Shown: positions 50,445-59,852, counted from the first letter of the stretch. The stretch is DNA of 64,000 nucleotides from Pseudomonas fluorescens (GCF_002022275.1 NZ_MSDF01000027.1:40864-104863), one strand, 5' to 3'. The notes: generated by a model from the letters alone, not told the origin. Translations and numbers: made by a program.

Positions 50445-50810
50445 ATGCAGGTATCAGAGAAGAATCGCAGCTTCACTCAATTGATCGAATTCCAGATTGA
50501 GCCCCAGCAGCAAGTCGCCCTGGTGGCGGCCCTGTCCATCCAAAGCGAGCGCCTGGCACAGGGCCATGGCGGTTTTCTGAGTGCCAGCGTGCAGGTCAGC
50601 GATGACGGGCGGCGCGTGCTCAATTACCTGCAATGGCAATCGCGTGAGGATGGCGAGGCGGCATTCCAGCGCTTTGAGAGAGGCGAGGATGATTTCTGGA
50701 CGCTGATTCGCGCCCATCAGGCTACGGCCGTGAGCTTCGGTTCGTTTCAGGTGCTGCGCAGTTTTGAGCGCAGCCATGACGATGCGCTGCACTGTCGCCT
50801 AAATGGATAG
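50445..50810 (+). CDS. Antibiotic biosynthesis monooxygenase (ABM) domain protein
   Basis: A 121-residue ABM-fold protein (IEFQIEPQQQVALVAAL near 14; LNYLQWQSREDGEAAFQRFE near 65), like small quinol or haem-degrading monooxygenases. GAGGGGAG precedes the start at 50445. It is divergent from soxR and behind a soxbox promoter, so it is probably induced by redox-cycling compounds, perhaps to modify quinones or phenazines. Its last 12 bases overlap the convergent sfnR gene. Confidence 0.82.
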   Translation: MQVSEKNRSFTQLIEFQIEPQQQVALVAALSIQSERLAQGHGGFLSASVQVSDDGRRVLNYLQWQSREDGEAAFQRFERGEDDFWTLIRAHQATAVSFGSFQVLRSFERSHDDALHCRLNG

Positions 50811-51902
50811 ATGCAGCATGCGTTCGCCCTGCACGTTTTCCCCTGGGCGGCGCTTGTTCACCGCCAGCTCGCCGATCTTGATCAGGCGCGTACGCGTGAC
50901 GTTGCGGCTCAAGCCCAGCAGGTTGGCGGTGTGCACCTGGTTGTAATGGCTGAAGCGGTAGGCGGCGCGCAATAACGCGTCCTCGACTTTTTCATGCAGG
51001 GCGCCGGCCTGTTCCTCGAACAGCTTTTGAAACGCCCGCGCCAGCAGGGCTTCGGCGCTGTTGTCGGTACCGTGCTGGCTGTCGTCCTGACGCTCGATGC
51101 GCATGTTCGACAGGCGCAAATCATCGCGCTCGATCACGCCGTTACGGCAGATCAGCAGGGTGTGGTGGATCACGTTTTCCAGCTCGCGGATATTGCCCGG
51201 CCAGCTGTAGCTCTTGAGTTTGTGCTCGGCGTCGCGGCTGATGGTGATCGAGCCGTAACCGAGGCGCTGGCTGTAGGCTTCGATAAAGTGGCGGGTCAGC
51301 GGCAGGATATCGCCCGGCCGGTCGCGCAGCGGGCTGAGCTCCAAACTGACCACGTCGAGGCGGTAGTAGAGGTCTTCGCGAAAATGCCCGGCGTTGATGG
51401 CTTTTTCCAGCTGCACATTGGTCGCGGCGAGTACCCGCACATCAATCGGAATGCTTTTGCGCGAGCCGAGGCGTACTACTTCGCGTTCCTGCAGGACGCG
51501 CAGCAGTTTGACCTGAATGGCCATCGGCAGATCGCCGATTTCGTCGAGGAACAAGGTGCCACCGTCGGCCTCCTCGAACCAGCCAGCCTTGGCGCTGAGG
51601 GCGCCGGTGAAGGCGCCTTTTTCATGGCCAAACAGTTCGGCTTCCACCAGCGATTCAGAGAACGCGCCGCAGTTCACCGCCACGAACGGCCGGTTGCGCC
51701 GTGCGCTGAGGTTGTGGATATGCCGCGCCACCAGCTCTTTGCCGGTACCGGTTTCGCCGATGATCAGCACGCTGGCTTCGCTGGGTGCGACTTGCTGGAT
51801 GTGGTCGAGCAGCGCTTGGGATTTGGGGTCTTCGAAGACCTGGGCCGTGGCGCGAATCGAAGTCGCAAGGGCGGGCGAGGGCGGTAGGGTCAAAAGCTGC
51901 AT
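50799..51902 (-). CDS. sfnR: Sigma-54-dependent activator SfnR
   Basis: A 367-residue enhancer-binding protein with almost no N-terminal regulatory domain. AAA+ marks are Walker A GETGTGKE near 52, the sigma-54 contact loop GAFTGA near 100, Walker B GGTLFLDEIGD near 120 and the arginine-finger region. A Fis-type HTH closes it (HTANLLGLSRNVTRTRLIKIG). SfnR-type activators switch on dimethyl-sulfone/organosulfur genes when sulfate is scarce. It follows msuC by 11 bases, as the end of msuEDC-sfnR. Start at 51902 has GAGAGG upstream. Confidence 0.9.
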   Translation of the reverse strand: MQLLTLPPSPALATSIRATAQVFEDPKSQALLDHIQQVAPSEASVLIIGETGTGKELVARHIHNLSARRNRPFVAVNCGAFSESLVEAELFGHEKGAFTGALSAKAGWFEEADGGTLFLDEIGDLPMAIQVKLLRVLQEREVVRLGSRKSIPIDVRVLAATNVQLEKAINAGHFREDLYYRLDVVSLELSPLRDRPGDILPLTRHFIEAYSQRLGYGSITISRDAEHKLKSYSWPGNIRELENVIHHTLLICRNGVIERDDLRLSNMRIERQDDSQHGTDNSAEALLARAFQKLFEEQAGALHEKVEDALLRAAYRFSHYNQVHTANLLGLSRNVTRTRLIKIGELAVNKRRPGENVQGERMLHLSI

Positions 51903-51913
51903 GGGCACCTCTC

Positions 51914-53101
51914 TCAGGAGTAGAACGTAGGAATGGGCAGGGATTGGTTCAACGCCCAGTCCCCCAGTTCGTGGAGCTTGTAGTCCACCGGGTCGTGCAG
52001 GGTTTGTGTGCGCAGGTTGCGCCAGTGGCGGTCCAGGCGCAGCGAGGCGTGGGTGGAGCGCGCGCCGGTGACTTCAAACAGGCGGCTGCACAGGTCCAGG
52101 CCCTGCCGGGTGGCGGCAACCTTGGCGGTCGCGATGGCAATGGCCAGTTGGCCGCGTTCGTGTTCGGTCAGCTTGGGGCCTTTGGCCCACGCCTGATCGA
52201 GTAATTCCGCGGCGTGTTCAACCAGTAAGCGCACGCCTTCGAGCGCGACCCAGAATTCGCCGTAGTGGTGCAGCACGTACGGGTCTTGGCGCACGTCCCC
52301 AGTCGTGGACTTATGCCACGCACGGGTTTCGGTGAGGGTGTAATTGCGCGCTTCTTCAAAGGCGCCTTCGGCAATCCCGAGGAACATATGCGTGAACGTC
52401 AGCTGGGCGATCAGCGGGCGCAAGCAAGCGAAAGGCGTGCTCAGCGGGCCGGGGTCGAGCAGCAATTCCGACTCTTCGACGCGCACCCGCTCGAAGCTGG
52501 CGCTGCCGCTGTCGGTCTGGCGCTGGCCGATATTGTTCCAGTCGTTATGTAACGTGATACCGCTGCGCCCGCTCGGGATGGCGGCGATCAGCAGCTTGCC
52601 GCCGGCGCTTTCATCCACGGCCGAGGCGATCAGCATTTCCGAGTCGCTGGCACCGGAGCAGAAGCTTTTTTTGCCGGAGAACTCACGCCAGCCGCCGAAA
52701 TCCTTGACCACCGTGCGCGTGTCCAGCGGGTTGAGGGCGTTGCCCCAGAACCAGTTTTTGCGCGCGGTTTGTTCAAACCAGGGCTGCCATTGGTCCGGTC
52801 GCGAAAACAGACGCACGGTGGCGAGCATCAAGTGGTGGAAGCCGAAGACGTGGGCGATGGAGCTGTCGACCTTGGCGAACTCGCGCACGATGCTCAGGGT
52901 TTCACTCCAGTGCGCGCCGAGGCCGCCGTATTGCGTGGGAATGCTCAGGGCCAGCAGGCCGCTGCGGCGCAAGGCGTCACGTTCGGTTTTTGGCGTGCCA
53001 CCGCGCTCATCGCGTTCAACGGCGGTGAGGGCGAATTCGGCGGCCAGCAGTTTGGCGGTCTGCAGGGGGGAGGGCAGGACGCTGTGGGGTTTGGCTGTCA
53101 C
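51914..53101 (-). CDS. msuC: Methanesulfinate/methanesulfonate pathway monooxygenase MsuC
   Basis: A 395-residue flavin protein of the acyl-CoA dehydrogenase fold (SfnB/DszC relatives); key stretches ALSIPTQYGGLGAHWSE near 52 and VTGARSTHASLRLDRHWRNLRTQTLHDP near the end. In Pseudomonas MsuC uses FMNH2 to oxidise methanesulfinate to methanesulfonate, feeding MsuD. A REP pair lies between it and msuD. Confidence 0.87.
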   Translation of the reverse strand: MTAKPHSVLPSPLQTAKLLAAEFALTAVERDERGGTPKTERDALRRSGLLALSIPTQYGGLGAHWSETLSIVREFAKVDSSIAHVFGFHHLMLATVRLFSRPDQWQPWFEQTARKNWFWGNALNPLDTRTVVKDFGGWREFSGKKSFCSGASDSEMLIASAVDESAGGKLLIAAIPSGRSGITLHNDWNNIGQRQTDSGSASFERVRVEESELLLDPGPLSTPFACLRPLIAQLTFTHMFLGIAEGAFEEARNYTLTETRAWHKSTTGDVRQDPYVLHHYGEFWVALEGVRLLVEHAAELLDQAWAKGPKLTEHERGQLAIAIATAKVAATRQGLDLCSRLFEVTGARSTHASLRLDRHWRNLRTQTLHDPVDYKLHELGDWALNQSLPIPTFYS

Positions 53102-53161
53102 ACGGGGTTCCTCAATAAGGTCAAACGCCGAGCGCTATCTATCTGGCGATGCGGTTCAAAT

Positions 53162-53247
53162 GTGGGAGCTGGCTTGCCTGCGATAGCATCACCTCGGGGT
53201 AACTGATACCCCTCAGCGCCTGCATCGCGGGCAAGCCCGGCTCCCAC
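53162..53247. repeat. REP pair within the msu operon
   Basis: Arms at 53162-53184 and 53224-53247; the right arm is diverged. It fills the 184-base gap between msuD and msuC. Confidence 0.85.
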
Positions 53248-53285
53248 AGAAAAGCAATGTCCGCACCCAGCAGATCGCATCACTT

Positions 53286-54428
53286 TCAGGCCTTTGTTTT
53301 AGGCAACACATCATTGGCAATCATTTCGCCAAACGGCCCCGTGAGGTTGGTGACGCCGCGCCCGGCGAGGCTTGCGTAGGGTTCCGGCAGCAACGGGAAC
53401 ACCAGCTCGGCAAACCGATAGGCCTCTTCCAGGTGCGGGTAGCCGGAGAAAATGAAGCTCTCGATGCCAAGGTCCGCGTATTCCTTGATGCGTTCGGCCA
53501 CTTGCTGCGGGTTGCCCACCAGCGCAGTACCGGCGCCACCACGCACCAGGCCGACACCGGCCCACAGGTTGGGGGCAATTTCCAGGTTGTCACGGCGCCC
53601 GTCATGCAAGGCAGCCATACGGCGCTGACCTTCGGAATCAAAGCGCGAGAAGGATTTTTGCGCAGCGGCGATGGTTTCGTCGCTGATGTGCTCAATCAGT
53701 TTGTCGGCGGCTTTCCAGGCCTCCTCTTCGGTTTCGCGCACAATCACATGCAAGCGAATGCCGAATTTCACCGTGCGGCCGTGGCGTGCGGCGCGCTCAC
53801 GCACGTCTGCGAGTTTTTCCGCGACAGCAGCAGGCGGCTCGCCCCAGGTCAGGTACACATCGACTTGTTCAGCGGCGAGGTCGTGGGCGGCGTCCGAGGA
53901 ACCACCGAAATACAGCGGTGGATAAGGCTTCTGCACCGGTGGGTAAAGTGCCTTGGCGTTTTGTACGCGCAGGTGTTTGCCTTCGAAATTTACCGATTCG
54001 CCCTGCAGCACGCGACGCCAGATTTGCAGGAATTCGTCGGAAACTTCATAGCGTTCACTGTGATCGAGGAAGCTGCCGTCGCCACGGTTTTCGTCGGGGT
54101 CGCCGCCGGTTACCACGTTGATCAGCAGGCGGCCGTTGGAAAGGCGATCCAGGGTCGCCGCCATGCGTGCGGAAACCGTGGGCGAAATAATGCCGGGGCG
54201 AATCGCTACCAGATAGCGCAGGCGCTCGGTCAGCGGCACCAGTGCCGAAGCGATCACCCAGGAGTCTTCGCACGAGCGTCCGGTAGGAATCAACACGCCG
54301 TGGTAACCCAGGCTGTCAGCCGCTTGGGCAACTTGCTTCAGGTAATTGAGCGTGACCGGCCGTGCACCCTGAGTGGTGCCCAGGTAATGACCGTCGCCGT
54401 GGGTGGGCAGAAACCAGAAAACATCCAT
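53286..54428 (-). CDS. msuD: FMNH2-dependent methanesulfonate monooxygenase MsuD
   Basis: A 380-residue luciferase-like monooxygenase of the SsuD family (FWFLPTHGDGHYLGTT start, TGRSCEDSW near 50, RPGIISPTVSARMAATLDRLSNGR near 77-100, NVVTGGDPDENRGDG near 104). It cleaves the C-S bond of alkanesulfonates to aldehyde and sulfite. The operon (msuE upstream, msuC downstream) identifies it as MsuD, which prefers methanesulfonate, not SsuD. Confidence 0.9.
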   Translation of the reverse strand: MDVFWFLPTHGDGHYLGTTQGARPVTLNYLKQVAQAADSLGYHGVLIPTGRSCEDSWVIASALVPLTERLRYLVAIRPGIISPTVSARMAATLDRLSNGRLLINVVTGGDPDENRGDGSFLDHSERYEVSDEFLQIWRRVLQGESVNFEGKHLRVQNAKALYPPVQKPYPPLYFGGSSDAAHDLAAEQVDVYLTWGEPPAAVAEKLADVRERAARHGRTVKFGIRLHVIVRETEEEAWKAADKLIEHISDETIAAAQKSFSRFDSEGQRRMAALHDGRRDNLEIAPNLWAGVGLVRGGAGTALVGNPQQVAERIKEYADLGIESFIFSGYPHLEEAYRFAELVFPLLPEPYASLAGRGVTNLTGPFGEMIANDVLPKTKA

Positions 54429-54437
54429 GACAAATCC

Positions 54438-55001
54438 TTACGCGATTTTCAGCAGAGAAGGGGAGTGCGCGGCAAACAAGGGCGCCGCGCGTTCTGCGGC
54501 CAGTTGAATTCGGGCTTTTAATAAGTCGCTGGTGATTTGGTAATCGGTGAAGTCGGCTTCGGTGGCGTACACGCCGATTGGCAAGGTCAGTGCCTGGAAG
54601 AAGCTGAACAGCGGGCGCAACTGGTGATCGAGGACCAGCGCGTGACGTTCGCTGCCGCCAGTCGCCGCGAGCAGGATCGGCGTGTTGACCAGCGCGTTGA
54701 GGCCGATCAGATCAAACAGATGCTTGAGCAGGCCCGGGTATGAGCCGCGATAGACCGGTGCGGCAACAACCAGTAAATCGGCCTGTTCGATGGCCAACAG
54801 TTGGGATTCGACCTCGGCGGGCAATTCATCACGGGACAGCGCGCCGCCCAGGGGCCGGGCAATGTCGCCCAGTTCAATCAGGGTGGTCTCGATCGGCAGC
54901 AGGGTGGCCAGTTCGGCCAGCACGGCTTGAGTCAGCACCAGGGTACGGGACGGGCGCCAGGTTCCGCCGGAGAGGGCAACGACATTCAGGGGACGGGTCA
55001 T
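54438..55001 (-). CDS. msuE: NADH-dependent FMN reductase MsuE
   Basis: A 187-residue flavodoxin-like reductase from the ATG at 55001, which has AAGGAAC seven bases upstream; the frame continues to 55070 without support. Conserved stretches are LSGGTWRPSRTL near 11 and APVYRGSYPGLLKHLFDL near 80. It supplies FMNH2 to MsuD and MsuC. The 400 bases upstream (55002-55400) have no gene but contain an AT-rich block (about 55205-55275) that could hold a CysB site. Confidence 0.9.
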   Translation of the reverse strand: MTRPLNVVALSGGTWRPSRTLVLTQAVLAELATLLPIETTLIELGDIARPLGGALSRDELPAEVESQLLAIEQADLLVVAAPVYRGSYPGLLKHLFDLIGLNALVNTPILLAATGGSERHALVLDHQLRPLFSFFQALTLPIGVYATEADFTDYQITSDLLKARIQLAAERAAPLFAAHSPSLLKIA

Positions 55002-55305
55002 GAACAGTTCCTTATTCAACAGTGGTTCATAGCAAGTGAAGTAACCCGACTTGAGCAAGAGCTGTACCAACGGCTGAAAGCCTTGGTGGACAAGGCCTGC
55101 GGGCCATCTGCTGAAAAATTAAGCTGTTGGGTACCTGGTGTTTTGTTGAATGGCTGTTGCCCTGGCAACAGTTGCGTGGCGAACAGTGTTGATTCGGTGT
55201 GCAGCCATTTATAGAAGGTTACTTTTATTCCGTAAACGAACGTATTTCCATATTTATAGGTCTTTTAGGAATATGAGGGGTGGCTATCGAAGGTGCCTGA
55301 ACGGT

Positions 55306-55320
55306 TGATAGCGACTATCA
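55306..55320. promoter_or_regulatory. Palindrome upstream of the small lipoprotein gene
   Basis: TGATAG-CGA-CTATCA is a perfect 6-bp inverted repeat with a three-base centre in the intergenic region between msuE and the lipoprotein gene. A further CTATC half-site lies at 55284-55288. The binding protein is unknown. Confidence 0.4.
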
Positions 55321-55400
55321 CGGACGATGATTTTTCGATGTGAAGGGGCGGGAGTAGCCTGTGTTCATTGACTTGAAACCTCCTTCGCAGGGCCACCGCC

Positions 55401-55670
55401 ATGAACCGTTTTCTCGCTGTTTCGCTGTTGATTGTCAGCTCCGTCCTCGCCGGGTGTGCGACTCATCCCTCTCCAGAGTTGCGCCCTTACACGGCCGAAG
55501 AAACCAAACAGCTGGCGCTGGAAGCGTTGAGCCGTCGTGGGTTGTCGTTCGATGAGTATCAACAGCAACGTGCTGCACTGATTGGCCAGCCACAGAAGCC
55601 CTTCGGTTTTGATCGCCAGGGCGAAATGAACGCCGAACGCAGCGTGGTCCTGCATGGCCGTCCCAGTTGA
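55401..55670 (+). CDS. Small hypothetical lipoprotein
   Basis: An 89-residue protein with a lipoprotein signal peptide ending in the lipobox LAGC (Cys 19). The mature part of 71 residues is charged and helical (YTAEETKQLALEALSRRG). No family function known. A strong terminator follows 17 bases later. Confidence 0.8.
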   Translation: MNRFLAVSLLIVSSVLAGCATHPSPELRPYTAEETKQLALEALSRRGLSFDEYQQQRAALIGQPQKPFGFDRQGEMNAERSVVLHGRPS

Positions 55671-55686
55671 GCTGGCGCCGAATGGC

Positions 55687-55725
55687 AAAAAGCCCGAGAT
55701 TTCCACAAGGAATCTCGGGCTTTTT
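55687..55725. terminator. Bidirectional rho-independent terminator
   Basis: A 15-bp stem (55687-55701 with 55711-55725) with A5 on one side and T5 on the other, loop of nine. It ends the lipoprotein transcript. Confidence 0.92.
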
Positions 55726-55902
55726 GTTTGCCATGGCGCCACTTCAGCCTGTTAAGCTGAAATTCAGGAGCGTTCCTACGCACATTTACATAAAGTGGCC
55801 CTTCTTTAATGGCATTCGACTGGTTAAACCTGACAACCTCTGTCCCGGTCGATGCCCCTGAGACGCCTTTCTCGGGAACACGCTCTGCGAGTCTTTAACG
55901 TT

Positions 55903-57063
55903 ATGAATAAACGTCCGTTGTATTTCGATTACGCCGCCACCACGCCAGTGGATGAGCGGGTCATCCAGGTGATGGTCGAGTGTTTGGGCTTCAATGCCAA
56001 TTTCGGTAACCCGGCGTCCAGTTCCCATGCGTTCGGCCAAGCGGCTCGGCAAACGGTTGAGCAGGCGCGTGCTCAAGTGGCTGCACTCGTCGGTGCGAGC
56101 CCCGAGCAGATCGTCTGGACTTCCGGCGCTACCGAGTCCAACAACCTTGCGATTAAGGGCGTCGCCCAGGCGCGTGGTGTGGCGGGCGGGCATATCATCA
56201 CCAGCCAGATCGAGCACAAGGCCACGCTGGATACCGCGCGGCAGTTGCAGGAAACCGGAGTGGCGGTGACCTATCTGGTGCCGGATGCCGAAGGCTTGAT
56301 CAGCGCCGAGGCGGTCAGTGAAGCCTTGCGTGAAGACACTTTTCTGGTGTCGTTGATGCTGGTGAATAACGAACTGGGCACCCTGAACGACATCCCCGCC
56401 ATTGGCGCGCGGGTGCGCGAGCATGGCGCGTTGCTGCATGTGGACGCTGCGCAAGGCGCGGGCAAGGTGGCGATCAATCTGGCTGAGTGGCCAGTGGATT
56501 TGATGTCGTTTTCCGCGCACAAGCTGTACGGGCCCAAAGGTATCGGTGCGCTGTACGTCGGCCCACGGGCGCAGCAGAAAGTGTTGGCGCAGATTCACGG
56601 CGGCGGTCATGAAGGCGGCCTGCGCTCCGGCACGCTGGCGACTCATCAGATCGCGGGCATGGGCACCGCATTTGCGCTGGCGGCAGAATCCTTTGTTGAA
56701 GAGAAGGCGAAGATTGCGAGTTTGCGTCAGCGCCTGCTGGATCAACTGATGTCGGTTGCGGGTGTGCGTCTGAATGGCAGCCTTACGCAGCGTATTCCCC
56801 ATACCCTGAGCCTGACGTTTGGCGAGGGCGAATTCAATTCCGCCGCGCTGAGCGCCGGTATCGCATTTTCAGCGACCTCTGCCTGCAACTCGGCAAGCAA
56901 TGCGCCGTCCCACGTGCTTCTGGCCTTGGGCCATGATGCTCGCAGCGCCGGTCGCACCATTCGCCTGAGCCTGGGCCGGTTTACCACCGAGCAGGATATC
57001 GACGAGGCCGTGCGCCTGATCAAGGCGGCATCTGCCAGCGCTCCGGCGTTCTGGGCGGTCTGA
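55903..57063 (+). CDS. Cysteine desulfurase (IscS/NifS family)
   Basis: A 386-residue PLP enzyme. Features: YFDYAATTPVDERV start, GATESNNLAIKG near 73, HVDAAQGAGKV near 180, PLP lysine in SFSAHKLYGPKG near 206, and the mobile-loop Cys in SATSACNSASNAPSHVL near 328. The loop and length fit group I (IscS-like) desulfurases. It is not next to iscU or other Fe-S genes, so it is a second desulfurase in addition to the housekeeping isc copy expected elsewhere. The start at 55903 lacks a strong ribosome-binding site. Confidence 0.88.
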   Translation: MNKRPLYFDYAATTPVDERVIQVMVECLGFNANFGNPASSSHAFGQAARQTVEQARAQVAALVGASPEQIVWTSGATESNNLAIKGVAQARGVAGGHIITSQIEHKATLDTARQLQETGVAVTYLVPDAEGLISAEAVSEALREDTFLVSLMLVNNELGTLNDIPAIGARVREHGALLHVDAAQGAGKVAINLAEWPVDLMSFSAHKLYGPKGIGALYVGPRAQQKVLAQIHGGGHEGGLRSGTLATHQIAGMGTAFALAAESFVEEKAKIASLRQRLLDQLMSVAGVRLNGSLTQRIPHTLSLTFGEGEFNSAALSAGIAFSATSACNSASNAPSHVLLALGHDARSAGRTIRLSLGRFTTEQDIDEAVRLIKAASASAPAFWAV

Positions 57064-57112
57064 TTTTTCATTTGCAGCACATAACAATTATTAGTGGTTA
57101 GCAGGAGACACA

Positions 57113-58921
57113 ATGAGTACGCAGCCTTTGACCCATGGAACGGTTCCCCAGCGCCTGGCGCATACCCGCGAACTGATGAGCCGCGAGGGCATTCATGCCC
57201 TGCTGGTGCCGTCGGCCGACCCGCATTTGTCCGAGTACTTGCCGGGTTACTGGCAGGGGCGGCAATGGTTGTCGGGGTTTCACGGGTCGGTGGGTACGCT
57301 GATTGTCACTGCGGATTTCGCTGGTGTGTGGGCCGACAGCCGTTACTGGGAACAGGCGACCAAGGAACTCAAAGGCAGCGGTATCGAACTGGTGAAATTG
57401 CAGCCTGGCCAACCCGGCCCGCTGGAATGGCTGGCCGAGCAAACGCCGCAAGGCGCTGTGGTGGCAGTGGATGGCGCGGTGATGGCTGTGGCTTCGGCGC
57501 GTACCCTCGGCGCCAAGCTGGAAGAACGCGGCGCACGTCTGCGTACCGATATCGACCTGCTCAATGAAGTCTGGCAAGACCGCCCGACGCTACCGAACCA
57601 GCCGATCTATCAACACTTGCCGCCACAGGCGACTGTCAGCCGTGGCGACAAACTCGCCGCACTGCGCGCCAGCCTGAAAGAGAAGGGCGCCGACTGGCAT
57701 TTCATCGCCACCCTGGATGACATCGCCTGGTTGTTTAACCTGCGCGGCGGTGACGTGTCGTTCAACCCGGTGTTTGTGTCCTTCGCGCTGATCAATCAAC
57801 AGCAGGCCACTTTGTTTGTGGCACTGAGCAAGGTCCATGCAGAGCTGGCTGCTGTGCTGGAACAAGACGGCGTGACCTTGCGCGATTACAGCGAAGTGGC
57901 GGATGCGCTGCGTGCCGTGCCGTCGGGCGCCAGCGTGCAAATCGATCCGGCTCGCGTCACGGCGGGCCTGCTGGAAAACCTCGATGCGGGCGTCAAGCTG
58001 ATCGAAGGGCTGAACCCGACCACGTTGGCCAAATCGCGCAAAAGCCTGGCGGACGCCGAGCATATTCGCAAAGCCATGGAGCAGGATGGCGCGGCCTTGT
58101 GCGAGTTCTTCGCCTGGCTGGACAGCGCTCTGGGCCGCGAACGCATTACCGAGCTGACCATCGACGAGCATTTGACCGCAGCGCGTACCCGCCGCCCTGA
58201 TTATGTGTCGCTGAGTTTCAACACGATCGCGGCGTTTAATGCCAACGGTGCGATGCCGCATTACCACGCCACCGAAGAAGAGCACGCGCTGATCGAAGGC
58301 GATGGCTTGCTGCTGATCGACTCGGGTGGCCAGTACCTGGGTGGTACCACGGATATCACGCGGATGGTGCCGATTGGTACGCCGAGTGAGGAGCAAAAAC
58401 GCGACTGCACACGCGTGCTCAAGGGTGTGATTGCCTTGTCCCGCGCGCACTTCCCCAAAGGCATTCTGTCGCCGCTGCTGGATTCGATTGCCCGCGCGCC
58501 GATCTGGGCTGAAGGCGTGGACTACGGCCACGGGACCGGTCACGGTGTAGGTTATTTCCTGAATGTGCATGAAGGCCCGCAGGTGATTGCCTACCAGGCG
58601 GCCGCTGCACCGCAGACGGCAATGCAGCCGGGGATGATTACCTCGATCGAGCCGGGGACCTATCGCCCGGGGCGTTGGGGGGTGCGTATCGAGAACCTGG
58701 TGCTGAACCGTGAAGCGGGCAAGACCGAGTTTGGTGAGTTCCTCAAGTTCGAAACCCTGACCTTGTGCCCAATCGACACCCGTTGCCTGGAGGTCTCGTT
58801 GCTGACGACGGACGAGCGCGAGTGGTTCAACGCTTATCACGCGGAGGTGCGCGAGCGCCTGAGCCCGCTGCTCGATGGCGCCGCGCTGGAATGGCTGCAG
58901 GTGCGCACGGCGGCTATCTGA
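57113..58921 (+). CDS. Xaa-Pro aminopeptidase, M24B family
   Basis: A 602-residue, two-lobed creatinase-type N-terminal region followed by the M24 catalytic core from about 310. Metal ligands are in DSGGQYLGGTTDITR (two Asp, near 403-414), HGTGHGVGYFLNVHEGP (His, near 480), and the two Glu of SIEPG and ENLVLN. It removes N-terminal residues preceding proline. The length is that of the eukaryotic-type XPNPEP/YkvY group, longer than E. coli PepP (~440). GGAG lies eight bases before the start. Confidence 0.9.
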   Translation: MSTQPLTHGTVPQRLAHTRELMSREGIHALLVPSADPHLSEYLPGYWQGRQWLSGFHGSVGTLIVTADFAGVWADSRYWEQATKELKGSGIELVKLQPGQPGPLEWLAEQTPQGAVVAVDGAVMAVASARTLGAKLEERGARLRTDIDLLNEVWQDRPTLPNQPIYQHLPPQATVSRGDKLAALRASLKEKGADWHFIATLDDIAWLFNLRGGDVSFNPVFVSFALINQQQATLFVALSKVHAELAAVLEQDGVTLRDYSEVADALRAVPSGASVQIDPARVTAGLLENLDAGVKLIEGLNPTTLAKSRKSLADAEHIRKAMEQDGAALCEFFAWLDSALGRERITELTIDEHLTAARTRRPDYVSLSFNTIAAFNANGAMPHYHATEEEHALIEGDGLLLIDSGGQYLGGTTDITRMVPIGTPSEEQKRDCTRVLKGVIALSRAHFPKGILSPLLDSIARAPIWAEGVDYGHGTGHGVGYFLNVHEGPQVIAYQAAAAPQTAMQPGMITSIEPGTYRPGRWGVRIENLVLNREAGKTEFGEFLKFETLTLCPIDTRCLEVSLLTTDEREWFNAYHAEVRERLSPLLDGAALEWLQVRTAAI

Positions 58922-59822
58922 TCGGCTGCAGTTCGGGGGCCTGGGCCAGGGCGTCGGCCATATAGTCGACGAACGCTTTGACCCGGGCCGACTGGCGGCG
59001 GTTGGGCGCTGACACCGCGTGGATGGGCAGGGACAGTGGCGTGTAATCCTGCAACAGCGCGACCACGCGGCCGGCTTTCAAGTCTTCAGCGAACAACCAT
59101 AGGGGCGACAGCGCAATGCCGAGCCCCGTCAATACCATCTCGCGCACCGCCTCGGAGTTGTTGCTCTGAGCGTTGCCGGTGATGCGTACCGTGTGGCGTT
59201 TGCCCTCCTTGTCGTAAATCCACTGGTTCTGGCTGCTCAGCAGATTAAAGAGCAGGCAATTGTGTTGCGCGAGGTCTTGCGGAGTGTGCGGGGCGGGGTG
59301 CGCGGCAAGGTAAGCCGGGCTGGCCAGAGTGATGCGATGAGTGATCCCGATTTGCCGGGCGATCAGGCCGCTGTCGCGCAACTCTCCAATGCGCAGGGTC
59401 ACGTCCAGGCCTTCGCTGACCATGTCCTGCAATTGATCATTGAGTTGCAGGTCTACCTGGACCTCGGGGAATTGCTGAAGGAACCCGCTCAGCCGCGGGG
59501 CGATATGCAGGCGCCCGAAACTTACCGAAGAACCAATACGCAGGGGGCCGGCGATGGTCTCTTTGCCGGTTTGGAAGCTGTGCTCCGCCGTATCCACGGC
59601 CGCGAGGATTTCTCTGCAATGCTGGTAGTACCGCTGACCTTCGTCCGTCAGAGATAGGTGGCGCGTGCTGCGCGCAATCAGTTTGCCGCCCAGTTCGGTT
59701 TCCAGGGCGCGCAGCACTTTGCTGATGGTCGGTTGGGTTGTCTGCATTTCTCGGGCGACGGCGGAAAAACTGCCGCGTTCGATCACTCGAACGAAAACCG
59801 CCATTGCATTGAGTTTGTCCAT
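58914..59822 (-). CDS. LysR-family transcriptional regulator
   Basis: A 302-residue protein; HTH FVRVIERGSFSAVAREMQTTQPTISKVLRALE-type segment at residues 10-40, effector domain from about 90 (RIGSSVSFGRLHIAPRLSGFL). It belongs to the CrgA-like group. Divergent from the oxidoreductase gene, its probable target. The 3' end overlaps the convergent aminopeptidase gene by eight bases. Confidence 0.87.
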   Translation of the reverse strand: MDKLNAMAVFVRVIERGSFSAVAREMQTTQPTISKVLRALETELGGKLIARSTRHLSLTDEGQRYYQHCREILAAVDTAEHSFQTGKETIAGPLRIGSSVSFGRLHIAPRLSGFLQQFPEVQVDLQLNDQLQDMVSEGLDVTLRIGELRDSGLIARQIGITHRITLASPAYLAAHPAPHTPQDLAQHNCLLFNLLSSQNQWIYDKEGKRHTVRITGNAQSNNSEAVREMVLTGLGIALSPLWLFAEDLKAGRVVALLQDYTPLSLPIHAVSAPNRRQSARVKAFVDYMADALAQAPELQPIR

Positions 59823-59835
59823 GGTTTACCCGATT

Positions 59836-59852
59836 CATGCCATATGCGCATG
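59836..59852. promoter_or_regulatory. Predicted LysR box
   Basis: CATGC-N7-GCATG (59836-59840 with 59848-59852) has the T-N11-A form. It lies 13 bases from the LysR start and about 85 from the divergent oxidoreductase start. Confidence 0.4.

Noticed and set aside
57590..58840. 416-codon open frame on the minus strand
   Set aside because: Antisense to the aminopeptidase gene, with shadow-frame composition.
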